7,070 bases of DNA from an uncultured Chloroflexota bacterium (GCA_903944295.1 CAJARA010000119.1:1-7070), one strand, 5' to 3'. Shown: positions 1 through 6,889, counted from the stretch's first letter. Translations and numbers: made by a program. Notes: a model not told the origin generated them from the letters alone.

Positions 1-1668
1 CGCCGACCAGCGTCCAGTGACTAGGTTGAGTTGCGCGATGCCAACGGCGCTCGTCCGTCTGCTCCCCGAACGGATCGTTGTGAAGTTTCCTCCCACATAG
101 AGTCGCATGAGCGTAGGGTCAACACTGAGCGCGTAAATGTCGGCCACTCCCCCATCACTGCGAGAGAAGCGCGCAAGTGGTGACCATGCACCAGTTGCTG
201 GGTCACGCTCTGCCACCCCCGCCACGTCCACTCCTCCAGCTCGCGTCAACTTGCGACCGGCTACGAGGAGTGAACCGCTCGGTAACTCAGCCATCGCCGT
301 TACCTCACCGTTCCATGCGTCGCTCCCGCCAGAGCCAAGATCAATCCAACGCTCGACACTCCCTGAAGCGCCTTGATCGCCACACACCTGTGCTTCGATT
401 GGGGTGAGCGCGAATGGTTCTGGGTTTGCCCGCACTGCCGCGGTGACGCCGGATCCAGACACTTGCGCGATCGCCTGCGCCGTCCCTGGGGCAGCGGCGT
501 CAATCAGGTCAATCAAGTTGATTGCCAGATCGTCTGCGTAGTTGTTTGGCGTCCCCATCCCATTCGCTGTAACGGCAATGGTGGCACCGAGTTCTGGGAT
601 GCGACGAAGCACGGTGCTTACGCCGCTGAAGCCACCAGTGTGACCATAGGTACGCAACATGCCGAGCCAACTACGATCCATCATCGTCCCGATCGTGTAT
701 GACCAGGGCAGCCCTGTGAGGTTCGCAATTCCATTGATGAGCTGTGTCTGACTCCCCTCAAGTAGTCGATCTCCCCAGAGGAGCTCGCCGAACCGGACAA
801 GATCTCGTGGGGTTGCAAAGAGATCGCCAGCGCCACGCAAGACCGCTGCGGCCGAACGCGTTGGACCCCAGCCAACTTGCCCAAAGGGACGCATCTTTCC
901 GCGCGACCAGATATGAGTTCGTGACGCCGTGGCGACGGGTCCAAATGTTGTCTCTGTTAGACCTAGGGGCTTGAGTAGTAGCGTCTGCATTAGTTCGTTC
1001 CAACCAACTCCGGTTGCTTTTTCCGCAGCGATCGTCACAAGCGTGAAGCTCGAGTTGGAATAGTTGAACTCTCCAATCTCACCGCGTGGGAGGAGGTTCT
1101 GTACCGCGGTTTTTGCTCCCACCTTTCCATTCGGATGCGAGATGAGCCAGTCCATACGGGTGTACTTGTCCGTGAGCCAATCGCTCATTCCTCCTTCGTG
1201 ACGAAGGAGGTCTTCAATTGTTGTCTCCGCCCTCACATCTGCATACGGAACGAGTGCGCTAGCACGCGTGGTGAGCGGCATGACGCCGCAGGCATCAAGG
1301 AGTAGCGCAACGGCTGCCGTAAATGGCTTGCTGACACTCGCAAGCGCAAACGGCGTGCCAGGGCTTACCTTTCGACCGCTGTTGCTGTCCGCTACACCGC
1401 TGACTGCGGTGACGAGTCGGCCATCATCCCACCGAATCGCTGCGGAAACTCCCGGGTACCTGGTGCTACGGCTCTCGCGCCATTTTGTAACGCGTTGCTG
1501 GACGGCATCGCTGAGCCCAGGATCGACAGGTCGTGATATTGGAGGGGGGACCGGCCGTGCAGCGCATGCCTTCCATCCCCCGGTCACCGCAAGAGCGCTG
1601 TTCGGCGCAGCGAGTTGCGCTGAGAGTCCTCCTGCGACGAGGAGGAGGGCGAGCGTCGTGCGGAGCAT
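1..1668 (-). CDS. Secreted beta-lactamase-family serine hydrolase with C-terminal propeller-like repeats (partial)
   Basis: The reading frame is open from the start to the left edge (556 residues seen; C-terminus missing). Residues 1-27 look like a signal peptide: one Arg, a Leu/Ala/Val core and an Ala-Leu-Ala cleavage site. The penicillin-binding-protein/class C beta-lactamase fold follows. The nucleophile motif SVSK is at 111-114 (Ser111, Lys114), the YSN motif at 203-205, and HTGG at 343-346 stands in the KTG position. An LLRHEGGM segment at about 155-161 matches the conserved LLxHxSG region of this family. After about residue 430 the sequence changes to repeats of roughly 45 residues (about 456-498 and 511-556). 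Both read V/IxAL-LLVAG/LYVGGxFT-x-W-S, as in DUF5122 or kelch-like beta-propeller blades. Probable role: an extracytoplasmic esterase, D-aminopeptidase or amidase; the substrate is unknown, and beta-lactam resistance should not be assumed. Start: AGGGG (1678-1682) lies 9 nt before the ATG at 1668; an in-frame ATG at 1677 would abut it and is the alternative. Confidence 0.88.
   Translation of the reverse strand, partial: MLRTTLALLLVAGGLSAQLAAPNSALAVTGGWKACAARPVPPPISRPVDPGLSDAVQQRVTKWRESRSTRYPGVSAAIRWDDGRLVTAVSGVADSNSGRKVSPGTPFALASVSKPFTAAVALLLDACGVMPLTTRASALVPYADVRAETTIEDLLRHEGGMSDWLTDKYTRMDWLISHPNGKVGAKTAVQNLLPRGEIGEFNYSNSSFTLVTIAAEKATGVGWNELMQTLLLKPLGLTETTFGPVATASRTHIWSRGKMRPFGQVGWGPTRSAAAVLRGAGDLFATPRDLVRFGELLWGDRLLEGSQTQLINGIANLTGLPWSYTIGTMMDRSWLGMLRTYGHTGGFSGVSTVLRRIPELGATIAVTANGMGTPNNYADDLAINLIDLIDAAAPGTAQAIAQVSGSGVTAAVRANPEPFALTPIEAQVCGDQGASGSVERWIDLGSGGSDAWNGEVTAMAELPSGSLLVAGRKLTRAGGVDVAGVAERDPATGAWSPLARFSRSDGGVADIYALSVDPTLMRLYVGGNFTTIRSGSRRTSAVGIAQLNLVTGRWSA
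1190..1210. repeat. 21-nt perfect palindrome inside the hydrolase gene
   Basis: Ten bases (CCTCCTTCGT) are followed by one central G and their exact reverse complement. On the minus (coding) strand the right arm contains AAGGAGG, followed one base later by an in-frame ATG at codon 161, so an anti-Shine-Dalgarno arm pairs with a Shine-Dalgarno arm. The segment encodes the conserved LLRHEGG stretch, and codon constraint may be enough to explain it. Confidence 0.6.
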
Positions 1669-1768
1669 GCGGATCATCCCCTGATTGTGAGGGAGCGGCG
1701 ACGCGGGCGCTGGGGGCGGCTACCCTAATCGTCACTGCCCTTGAAGTAAGGGCGGTTAAGGAGGGTTC
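1669..1768. promoter_or_regulatory. Divergent intergenic region between the hydrolase and the DUF1761 gene
   Basis: This is the only gap in the window longer than 30 bp, and it must hold the start signals for both directions unless transcription comes from elsewhere. On the plus strand TACCCT (1721-1726) is a possible -10 element of the TAnnnT type, without a recognisable -35. On the minus strand CACAAT (complement of 1684-1689) resembles a -10 and lies only about 6 nt from the alternative hydrolase ATG at 1677, which would make a nearly leaderless transcript. Both promoter assignments are weak. A strong Shine-Dalgarno AAGGAGGG at 1758-1765 serves the rightward gene. Confidence 0.45.
1734..1756 (+). 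promoter_or_regulatory. Inverted repeat / hairpin just before the DUF1761 ribosome binding site
   Basis: ACTGCCCTT (1734-1742) and AAGGGCGGT (1748-1756) pair over nine positions (eight Watson-Crick, one G-U) around a 5-nt GAAGT loop. The stem ends one base before the AAGGAGGG Shine-Dalgarno sequence. There is no T-run after it, so it does not look like an intrinsic terminator. It could be an operator in the divergent promoter region or a 5'-leader structure affecting translation. Confidence 0.4.
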
Positions 1769-2194
1769 ATGTTGGAATCAATCAACCTGCCAGCGGTGCT
1801 CGTCTCTTGGCTTGTGGCGTTCATCAGCGGCTTTATCTGGTTCGGTCCGAAGACGCTCTTCCTGATCTGGTGGAAGCTCATGGGAAAGACGTCAAAGGAC
1901 GTTCCTGGTGGTGGCATGAGCATGGGGATCACCTTCGGCTCGGTGCTCGTAGGGCAGCTGATCGCAATCGTCACGCTCGCCATCGTGATGAGCCCGTTGA
2001 TGGAACTTGGTCGCGTCAGCAGTGCCGTTGATGGCGCACTCGTCGGCCTCCTGCTCGGATTCGGCATTGCGGGTGCCACCGCCCTTGGGCACCGCATGTT
2101 CGCGGGACACGGTGCGGTCGTGTGGATCATTGAGTCCGGAAACGACATCATCAATCTCGGCATCGCCGGCGCAATCCTCGCCTCGTGGCGATAA
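1769..2194 (+). CDS. DUF1761-type integral membrane protein
   Basis: This 141-residue protein appears to have four membrane helices, at about residues 8-25, 55-78, 86-108 and 117-139. The first helix runs into FIWFGPKTLFLIWWKLMGK, which fits the DUF1761 signature: a Gly/Trp/Phe-Pro segment, then an aromatic-rich stretch with W and K. The last helix contains the W-I-x-x-G pattern and a small-residue GxAGAI motif seen at the end of that family. DUF1761 has no established biochemical function. The start is firm: AAGGAGGG at 1758-1765 is 3 nt before the ATG. The gene is 27 nt upstream of ugd on the same strand, so it is probably the first gene of the ugd operon. An accessory membrane role in envelope or polysaccharide production is only an inference from position. 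Confidence 0.8.
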   Translation: MLESINLPAVLVSWLVAFISGFIWFGPKTLFLIWWKLMGKTSKDVPGGGMSMGITFGSVLVGQLIAIVTLAIVMSPLMELGRVSSAVDGALVGLLLGFGIAGATALGHRMFAGHGAVVWIIESGNDIINLGIAGAILASWR

Positions 2195-2221
2195 CCACGC
2201 GGAATGTGGATTGAGGAACCG

Positions 2222-3544
2222 ATGAAGATCACTGTCTACGGAGCGGGATATGTTGGCCTTGTCGCCGCCGCCTGCTTCGCTGAGGCCGGCCACGACGTCC
2301 TCACCGTAGATTCCAATTCTGAGCGGATCAGCGAACTTGAGCAGGGGCGCGTCCCATTTGTTGAGGCAGGACTTGATGCGCTCGTTGCTAAGAGTGTTTC
2401 CTCTAAGCGACTTCGATTCACCAACGACACAGAGCTCGCTGCCGCGCATGGTGCGATTCATCTTCTCGCGGTCGGTACACCTTCTGCCAGCGATGGAAGC
2501 ACCGACGAGTCGCAACTGATCACCGCAGCGCACGCCATTGGTCGTGGCGCCGTTGAGAGCGTCATCATTGTCGTGAAGAGCACGGCACCAGTTGGAGCTG
2601 CAGAGCGCGTACGCGACGAGGTTCGACACGAATTCTTGCAGCGCGGCGTGCCCTTTGACGCAGAGGTGGTTGTGAACCCAGAATTTCTTCGCGCCGGAAC
2701 CTCGGTCAAGGATTTCCTTGATCCAGATCGCGTGGTGGTTGGTGGCGATTCTGCAGAAGCCGTGGCAACCGTTGCCTCTCTCTACACCTCATTTGTCGCG
2801 CCCGAAAAGATCTTCCGTATGGACGCCGCCTCCGCATCGCTCGTGAAATACGCTGCAAATGCAATGTTGGCGACACGGATCAGCTTCATGAATGAACTCG
2901 CAAACCTTGCCGAAGCGGTTGGTGCAGACATCTCAGAGGTGCAGCGAGGGATTGGCGCAGATCCGCGAATCGGAGACAAGTACCTGCAGCCAGGAATGGG
3001 CTATGGGGGCTCATGCCTCCCGAAAGATGTTGCCTCGCTCATTGCTGTCGGTGAAGTGGCAGGCGTCACGATGGGGGTTGCTCGTGCCACCGCCGAGGCG
3101 AACACGCTTCAGGTGCATCGCTTAACGGAGAAGCTCGAGCACCACCTTGGCGATCTTGCGGGGAGGTCAATTGCCGTGTGGGGCTTAGCGTTCAAATCTG
3201 GGACAGATGACATGCGGGACGCTCCGAGCCACGCTCTGATCTCGGATCTCCTGGACGCAGGGGCAACCGTCCGTGCGTATGATCCCGCTGCGGAGGCGGT
3301 AGCGCGGAAGCACTATGCCAGCGAAAACGATGTCACGATCCTCTCCAGCGCCGCTGACGCAATTCAAGGCGCGGATGCCCTTGCAATCGCTGCAGACTGG
3401 CCCGAGTTCCGATCGGTGCCGCTTGCGAACATTGCCTCAGCGCTCTCTGAACGAGTTGTAGTGGACGGCCGAAATCTTTTTGATCCACACGCTGCGGCCG
3501 CAGCGGGCATCACCTATGCCGGCATTGGTCGCGGAGAGAACTGA
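2222..3544 (+). CDS. ugd: UDP-glucose 6-dehydrogenase
   Basis: Oxidises UDP-glucose to UDP-glucuronate with two NAD+ (EC 1.1.1.22) in the cytoplasm, giving the acidic sugar donor for capsules and exopolysaccharides. The protein has 440 residues, a normal length. The N-terminal Rossmann domain starts with GAGYVGL (7-13). VKSTAPVG is at 118-125 and NPEFLRAG at 152-159. The central helix carries KYAAN with Lys209 and Asn213. The catalytic loop GYGGSCLPKD (260-269) contains the nucleophile Cys265 and Asp269. The C-terminal UDP-binding domain has VWGLAFKSGTDDMRDAPS (319-336). All expected catalytic residues are present. The ATG at 2222 is chosen because GAGGAA (2213-2218) sits just upstream and the Rossmann strand begins immediately; the ATG at 2204 would add six residues. 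The UDP-mannose/UDP-ManNAc dehydrogenase subfamily is less likely given the length and the DPRIGDKYL loop. Confidence 0.96.
   Translation: MKITVYGAGYVGLVAAACFAEAGHDVLTVDSNSERISELEQGRVPFVEAGLDALVAKSVSSKRLRFTNDTELAAAHGAIHLLAVGTPSASDGSTDESQLITAAHAIGRGAVESVIIVVKSTAPVGAAERVRDEVRHEFLQRGVPFDAEVVVNPEFLRAGTSVKDFLDPDRVVVGGDSAEAVATVASLYTSFVAPEKIFRMDAASASLVKYAANAMLATRISFMNELANLAEAVGADISEVQRGIGADPRIGDKYLQPGMGYGGSCLPKDVASLIAVGEVAGVTMGVARATAEANTLQVHRLTEKLEHHLGDLAGRSIAVWGLAFKSGTDDMRDAPSHALISDLLDAGATVRAYDPAAEAVARKHYASENDVTILSSAADAIQGADALAIAADWPEFRSVPLANIASALSERVVVDGRNLFDPHAAAAAGITYAGIGRGEN
3533..3538 (+). promoter_or_regulatory. Shine-Dalgarno GGAGAG that decides the start of the GT-A glycosyltransferase
   Basis: GGAGAG lies inside the last codons of ugd, 10 nt before the GTG at 3549. 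The upstream ATG candidates at 3480 and 3516, which overlap ugd, have no comparable sequence in front of them. Confidence 0.5.
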
Positions 3545-3548
3545 GCAG

Positions 3549-4409
3549 GTGGGCGATACGGCGCTCGTTCTCTTCGCATACAACCGACCAGCCGCACTCG
3601 CACACACGATCAGTTCAATCACCGCCTCGTTGGAGATGCTCTCACGCGAGTTGCCCGAATACGGCGGAGTGCCGATCTTAATCTCGCTAGATGGCCCTCG
3701 CCCAACTCCAGAGAGTCGGCGCCTGGTTGACGCTGTGGAGCAGGTTGCAAGAACACGCCTCCCGGCGGCAAAGGTTCGACGCGAACCGGTAAACCGCGGT
3801 CTTCCCAGCGTGCTACTTGCCACACTCAATGAGCTTTTTGATCCACAAGAGATCACTCGTGCGCTCTGCATTGAAGACGACGTGGAGCTATCTCCAACGG
3901 CTCTCCTCGCCTTGCTTACTCTCTCGAATTCGTTACGGAGCGGTGGAGCGGCGGAGAAGGGTTATGTGATTGGCGCCGCGCCGTTGCATGCAGATGGGAG
4001 CGTTGAGCATCAGGCACTATTGGTTAACGCGCAGGCGCATCGTGCTACACGAGATCTTCTTGAGGAGTACATCAAGAAGTTCAGCCTGGACGGCGCCGCT
4101 CGTGACGGCGCGTATGGGCTCCGCGATCATGACGCGATCACTCGCTGGAGTCGTACACTCGCGCAAGGTTCTGGGCTCCCAGCACCACTGGGCACGAGTC
4201 AAGATCGAATGCGGGAGCTCGCGTGGAAGCGCGCTGGCGTGCTCTTGACAGGGACGCCTGTGCGCCTGGTAAAGCACCGTGGCCTCTGGGGGCAACACAA
4301 CACCCCGTGGTACGCGCTTCGCACAGGGCAACTCTTTCAGCGGCTTAATCGCGAACCGTGGGAGGCGTTAAAGGCGCGGCTCGCACACTCCGCGGACGAG
4401 CGCGGCTAA
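3549..4409 (+). CDS. GT-A-like glycosyltransferase (GT2/GT13-like)
   Basis: Predicted to transfer a sugar from a nucleotide-sugar donor during polysaccharide assembly on the cytoplasmic side; 286 residues from the GTG start. It opens with the beta-strand and loop LVLFAYNRP (6-14). PILISLDGPR (42-51) and the basic turn EPVNRGLPS (79-87) follow. IEDDVELSP (108-116) has Glu109-Asp110-Asp111 in the position of the metal-binding DxD motif. This order is that of GT-A folds resembling GT2 and GT13 (N-acetylglucosaminyltransferase I-like). The C-terminal half includes LWGQHNTPWY (246-255), possibly the His-containing donor/acceptor loop, but is otherwise not familiar. There is no membrane segment. 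It follows the ugd stop by 4 nt, so translational coupling is likely. An ATG at 3516 would give 11 more residues overlapping ugd. Donor, acceptor and linkage cannot be read from the sequence. Confidence 0.82.
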   Translation: MGDTALVLFAYNRPAALAHTISSITASLEMLSRELPEYGGVPILISLDGPRPTPESRRLVDAVEQVARTRLPAAKVRREPVNRGLPSVLLATLNELFDPQEITRALCIEDDVELSPTALLALLTLSNSLRSGGAAEKGYVIGAAPLHADGSVEHQALLVNAQAHRATRDLLEEYIKKFSLDGAARDGAYGLRDHDAITRWSRTLAQGSGLPAPLGTSQDRMRELAWKRAGVLLTGTPVRLVKHRGLWGQHNTPWYALRTGQLFQRLNREPWEALKARLAHSADERG

Positions 4410-5641
4410 TCCTTGGCGAGAAGCGCCTCAATCTCACGGCCAACATCAGTCCATGTACGCGGCGTAAAGTGTTGGCGGATCTCAGTAGAGAGACGCTCTG
4501 GCTCCACTCCGTCCCACCACTCGTGAATTGCTGCGCTAAGCGCACCTTCATCGCCTGCAGGAACGATTTTTACGTATGGCGTTGATTGCGCCGCGGGAAC
4601 TGCGTCGGTCACGATTGACGGAATCCCAGCAACGAGTGCCTCACGCACAGGCATCCCCCACCCTTCTGCCAGTGATGGCATCACGAGGAATCGCGCTGTG
4701 GCGTAGAGCTCTGCAAGTTGCGCGTCATCCGCTGTGTGAACCAGTGAGATGCGGGATCTGACACGAGGGTGGGAGGCGAGCGCATCAAAGAGCGCTGCGT
4801 CTTGCGGGTGCCTCCGCCCGGCAATGATCAGCCGAGGGGGTCCATCAGCAGCTGATCGGTTCTGCTCGCTACTCTCAATCCACTGATCCCAGATCCGCAC
4901 GAGCGCCGCGAGATTCTTTCGTGGGTGCAGCGTGCCAACCGTGAGCACTATCTGTTCCTTGGAGCCTGCAACGGTTCGCGGCGCAGTACGCGGGAATAGT
5001 GGATCGGCTGGTGAGACGGAGTGCACGGGCCGAGCCGTTTGCTTGCGCACCTGATGCGCGACCTCATTGGAGACGGCAAAGAGGAGATTAGCGGTACCGA
5101 TCAGCGTCTCCATATCTCGTCGAGCGGCAACGCCTTGCGCATCCCCAAACCATTGCGGGTCTGTTGCCGGCAACAGATCGTGCACTAGGAGTGCCACCCG
5201 AAGGTTGTGGCGCGCAGCAAGGGCACGAACGGCGTTCGCCATACCGGGTGCGATCCATGGTGCGCCGAGGACAAGGAGCCAGTCGCCAGCCACCGGTTGA
5301 ACCGTCGCCCCTGCACGACGTGAGGCCAAACGTGAGAGGAGTGTGCGCGCCAGGGTCCGAATAGCCTCCTGGAGCGACCGTGGCGCTAGCGAGAGGAGCC
5401 GCAAGAGCGCTTCTGAGGGTCTGCTGCGCCATGAGATGCTCCCCTCTTTCGGAAGGTGTGCGGTACGAATTTCGCCGCTGCCCACATGCACGCTGAAGGT
5501 GTGTGGGCTCGCTAGCAGGGCGTTGGCGATCCCAGCCGAAACACGCTGGATGCCCGTAGGGCGTGAGATCACAGAGCCATACACAAGAAGATCGTCAATC
5601 ACAATGAAACACTGTGCGGTGCCCTGGGCGGTCTTCTCCAC
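4406..5641 (-). CDS. GT4-type glycosyltransferase (GT-B fold, group 1)
   Basis: Predicted retaining glycosyltransferase adding a sugar from a nucleotide-sugar donor to a lipid-linked or growing glycan; 411 residues. The N-terminal domain has IDDLL...RPTGIQRVSAG (15-37), a TGIQR motif common in GT4 polysaccharide enzymes, and LLVHDLLP (151-158). The C-terminal donor domain starts with LTVGTLHPRKNL (233-244), where Arg241-Lys242 would contact the donor phosphates. LVMPSLAEGWGMPVREAL (319-336) contains the E-X7-E pair Glu326 and Glu334. There is no signal peptide; a Leu/Arg-rich helix at about 79-105 may touch the membrane. The start is a GTG 15 nt after the stop of the preceding sugar transferase, with only a weak GCGGA upstream, so translation probably depends on coupling. 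Its stop overlaps that of the convergent gene. Mannosyl or similar transfer is possible but not determinable. Confidence 0.9.
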   Translation of the reverse strand: MEKTAQGTAQCFIVIDDLLVYGSVISRPTGIQRVSAGIANALLASPHTFSVHVGSGEIRTAHLPKEGSISWRSRPSEALLRLLSLAPRSLQEAIRTLARTLLSRLASRRAGATVQPVAGDWLLVLGAPWIAPGMANAVRALAARHNLRVALLVHDLLPATDPQWFGDAQGVAARRDMETLIGTANLLFAVSNEVAHQVRKQTARPVHSVSPADPLFPRTAPRTVAGSKEQIVLTVGTLHPRKNLAALVRIWDQWIESSEQNRSAADGPPRLIIAGRRHPQDAALFDALASHPRVRSRISLVHTADDAQLAELYATARFLVMPSLAEGWGMPVREALVAGIPSIVTDAVPAAQSTPYVKIVPAGDEGALSAAIHEWWDGVEPERLSTEIRQHFTPRTWTDVGREIEALLAKD

Positions 5642-5656
5642 GGCTAGATCCGCGAG

Positions 5657-6862
5657 CTAAACGCCACGGCCGGCAAGCACCACGCGAATCGTACGCAACA
5701 CAATGATGAGATCAAACACGATTGACCATCGTTGGATGTACTCCAAGTCATCGCTCATCCGCTGCTCAAAGTTGTCATCAAGTCGACGTCGCACCTGCCA
5801 GAGTCCAGTCACGCCCGGGCGCACTGTGAGGCGGAGTCGGTGTCGATCCTCATAGCGAGCCAGTTCGTCGAGTCCAGCAGGGCGTGGACCAACAAGACTC
5901 ATTCGGCCCGCAACCACATCAAAGAGTTGCGGTAGTTCGTCAAGGCTAAACCTTCGAAGAACCCCCCCGAGTCTAGTGACGCGTGGGTCATTCGCCAGCT
6001 TGAATGCAGGACCTTCGGTACTGCTCTGCGCCCAGAGTTCAGCACGCTGCTGCTCCGCTCCGCTTCGCATCGTGCGAAATTTTCGCACGCGAAATGGACG
6101 TCCAAAAAGTCCCGCGCGCTCATCCGAATAAACGATCGGTCGACCGTCCTTTACCAGAACCAGCAGGGCGGTGATTGCAATTACGGGCGAAAGGACGCCA
6201 ATCAAGATCACTGCAAGCAGTACATCAAGGACGCGCTTTGTGAGTCGTTCAGTGGGGCTAAGAACGCTCGGATAGATCCAGATTCGGCCCCCCTCCAAGA
6301 TGATTGTTGGTCGCGGGAGCGCGCGCTCCAATCTTTCCAGTGAGATTGAGATTGGCTCGCCGCGTGAGAGCGCCTGTTCCGCCTCAACTCCAAGCTGCGG
6401 AAGTGCAACGTGCGGAGGAGAAGATGTTTCCGCCTCGCGAGTCCCAACGCGTCGCACAAAGAACGCAGCGCCCGAAATAATGATCGCAGCGAAGAGGACA
6501 AGGGCGCGGCTTGCAAGCGATTTGTCCAGAAGGTAGATCGCACCAGAACATGCAAAGAGCCAGATTAGTGCAGCGATAAAGATCCGCCGCGCGGGGAGAC
6601 GTGATGATGGATAACCAGGATCCACGGCGCGAAGTGCGAGGGGCCATAGAAGCACCGAAAGGATTGCCACGGCCCAGAGCGCGATGCGCTCAATCTCTCG
6701 GAATCCTCCTCCGGGTGCACCGAGGGGTGAGTTGAGCGCCCCGAGAAACTCACGAGCAAGTGCGGCAATCGGGAGAGCCAGCACTCCTACGAGAAGGTCT
6801 AGCGCAACGAGTCGGACACCCCCACGACCCACAATGGGGCTGGAGTTCCTTGGTGCGGTCAT
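5657..6862 (-). CDS. Polyprenyl-phosphate sugar-1-phosphate transferase (initiating transferase), short form
   Basis: Predicted to transfer a sugar 1-phosphate from a UDP-sugar to undecaprenyl phosphate, the first committed step of polysaccharide repeat-unit synthesis in the inner membrane; 401 residues. Hydrophobic segments lie at about 17-38, 60-79, 93-112 and 118-136. A linker of about 70 residues leads to the PglC/WbaP-type catalytic domain. This has KRVLDVLLA (209-217) entering the re-entrant membrane helix, RVRKFRTM (258-265), SLDELPQL (306-313) with the Asp308-Glu309 catalytic pair, SLVGPRP (322-328) and RPGVTGLWQV (348-357). WbaP-like enzymes are usually about 460-480 residues with a Rossmann-like middle domain; here that domain is largely absent. 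The start is supported by GGGAGAG (complement of 6868-6874) 5 nt before the ATG. It follows cysN by 27 nt and precedes the GT4 gene by 15 nt. Which sugar is transferred is unknown. Confidence 0.94.
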   Translation of the reverse strand: MTAPRNSSPIVGRGGVRLVALDLLVGVLALPIAALAREFLGALNSPLGAPGGGFREIERIALWAVAILSVLLWPLALRAVDPGYPSSRLPARRIFIAALIWLFACSGAIYLLDKSLASRALVLFAAIIISGAAFFVRRVGTREAETSSPPHVALPQLGVEAEQALSRGEPISISLERLERALPRPTIILEGGRIWIYPSVLSPTERLTKRVLDVLLAVILIGVLSPVIAITALLVLVKDGRPIVYSDERAGLFGRPFRVRKFRTMRSGAEQQRAELWAQSSTEGPAFKLANDPRVTRLGGVLRRFSLDELPQLFDVVAGRMSLVGPRPAGLDELARYEDRHRLRLTVRPGVTGLWQVRRRLDDNFEQRMSDDLEYIQRWSIVFDLIIVLRTIRVVLAGRGV

Positions 6863-6889
6863 CGCTGCTCTCCCAACATTCGGAAGAGT

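Noticed and set aside
501..524. Repeated CAATCA units and a 15-nt palindrome CAATCAAGTTGATTG
   Set aside because: It encodes the repeated residues NLIDLID in the hydrolase; codon repetition accounts for both the direct and inverted repeats.
1628..1645. 6-bp inverted repeat CCTCCT/AGGAGG near the hydrolase start
   Set aside because: It is a short stem within signal-peptide codons for Leu, Val, Ala and Gly, and is expected by chance at this composition.
1268..1684. 138-codon open frame on the plus strand
   Set aside because: It is antisense to the N-terminal half of the hydrolase, which carries clear signal peptide and catalytic motifs. It has no ribosome binding site or recognisable domain.
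1892..2629. 245-codon open frame on the minus strand
   Set aside because: It lies antisense to the DUF1761 gene and the start of ugd, both convincing proteins. Its translation has no domain pattern and unnatural composition. It is a shadow frame.
3490..3505. 16-nt perfect palindrome CGCTGCGGCCGCAGCG near the end of ugd
   Set aside because: It falls in an alanine run where GCG/GCC/GCA codons readily give palindromes. It has no T-run and does not end a transcription unit.
3480..3548. Longer N-terminus for the GT-A glycosyltransferase from the ATG at 3480
   Set aside because: This would overlap ugd by 65 nt, adds residues with no GT-A counterpart and lacks a ribosome binding site; the GTG at 3549 fits better.
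6071..6089. 19-nt perfect palindrome (CGTGCGAAA, central T, TTTCGCACG) in the sugar transferase gene
   Set aside because: It encodes the invariant RVRKFRTM motif, whose codons CGN-AAA-TTT-CGN are almost self-complementary. Protein constraint explains it.
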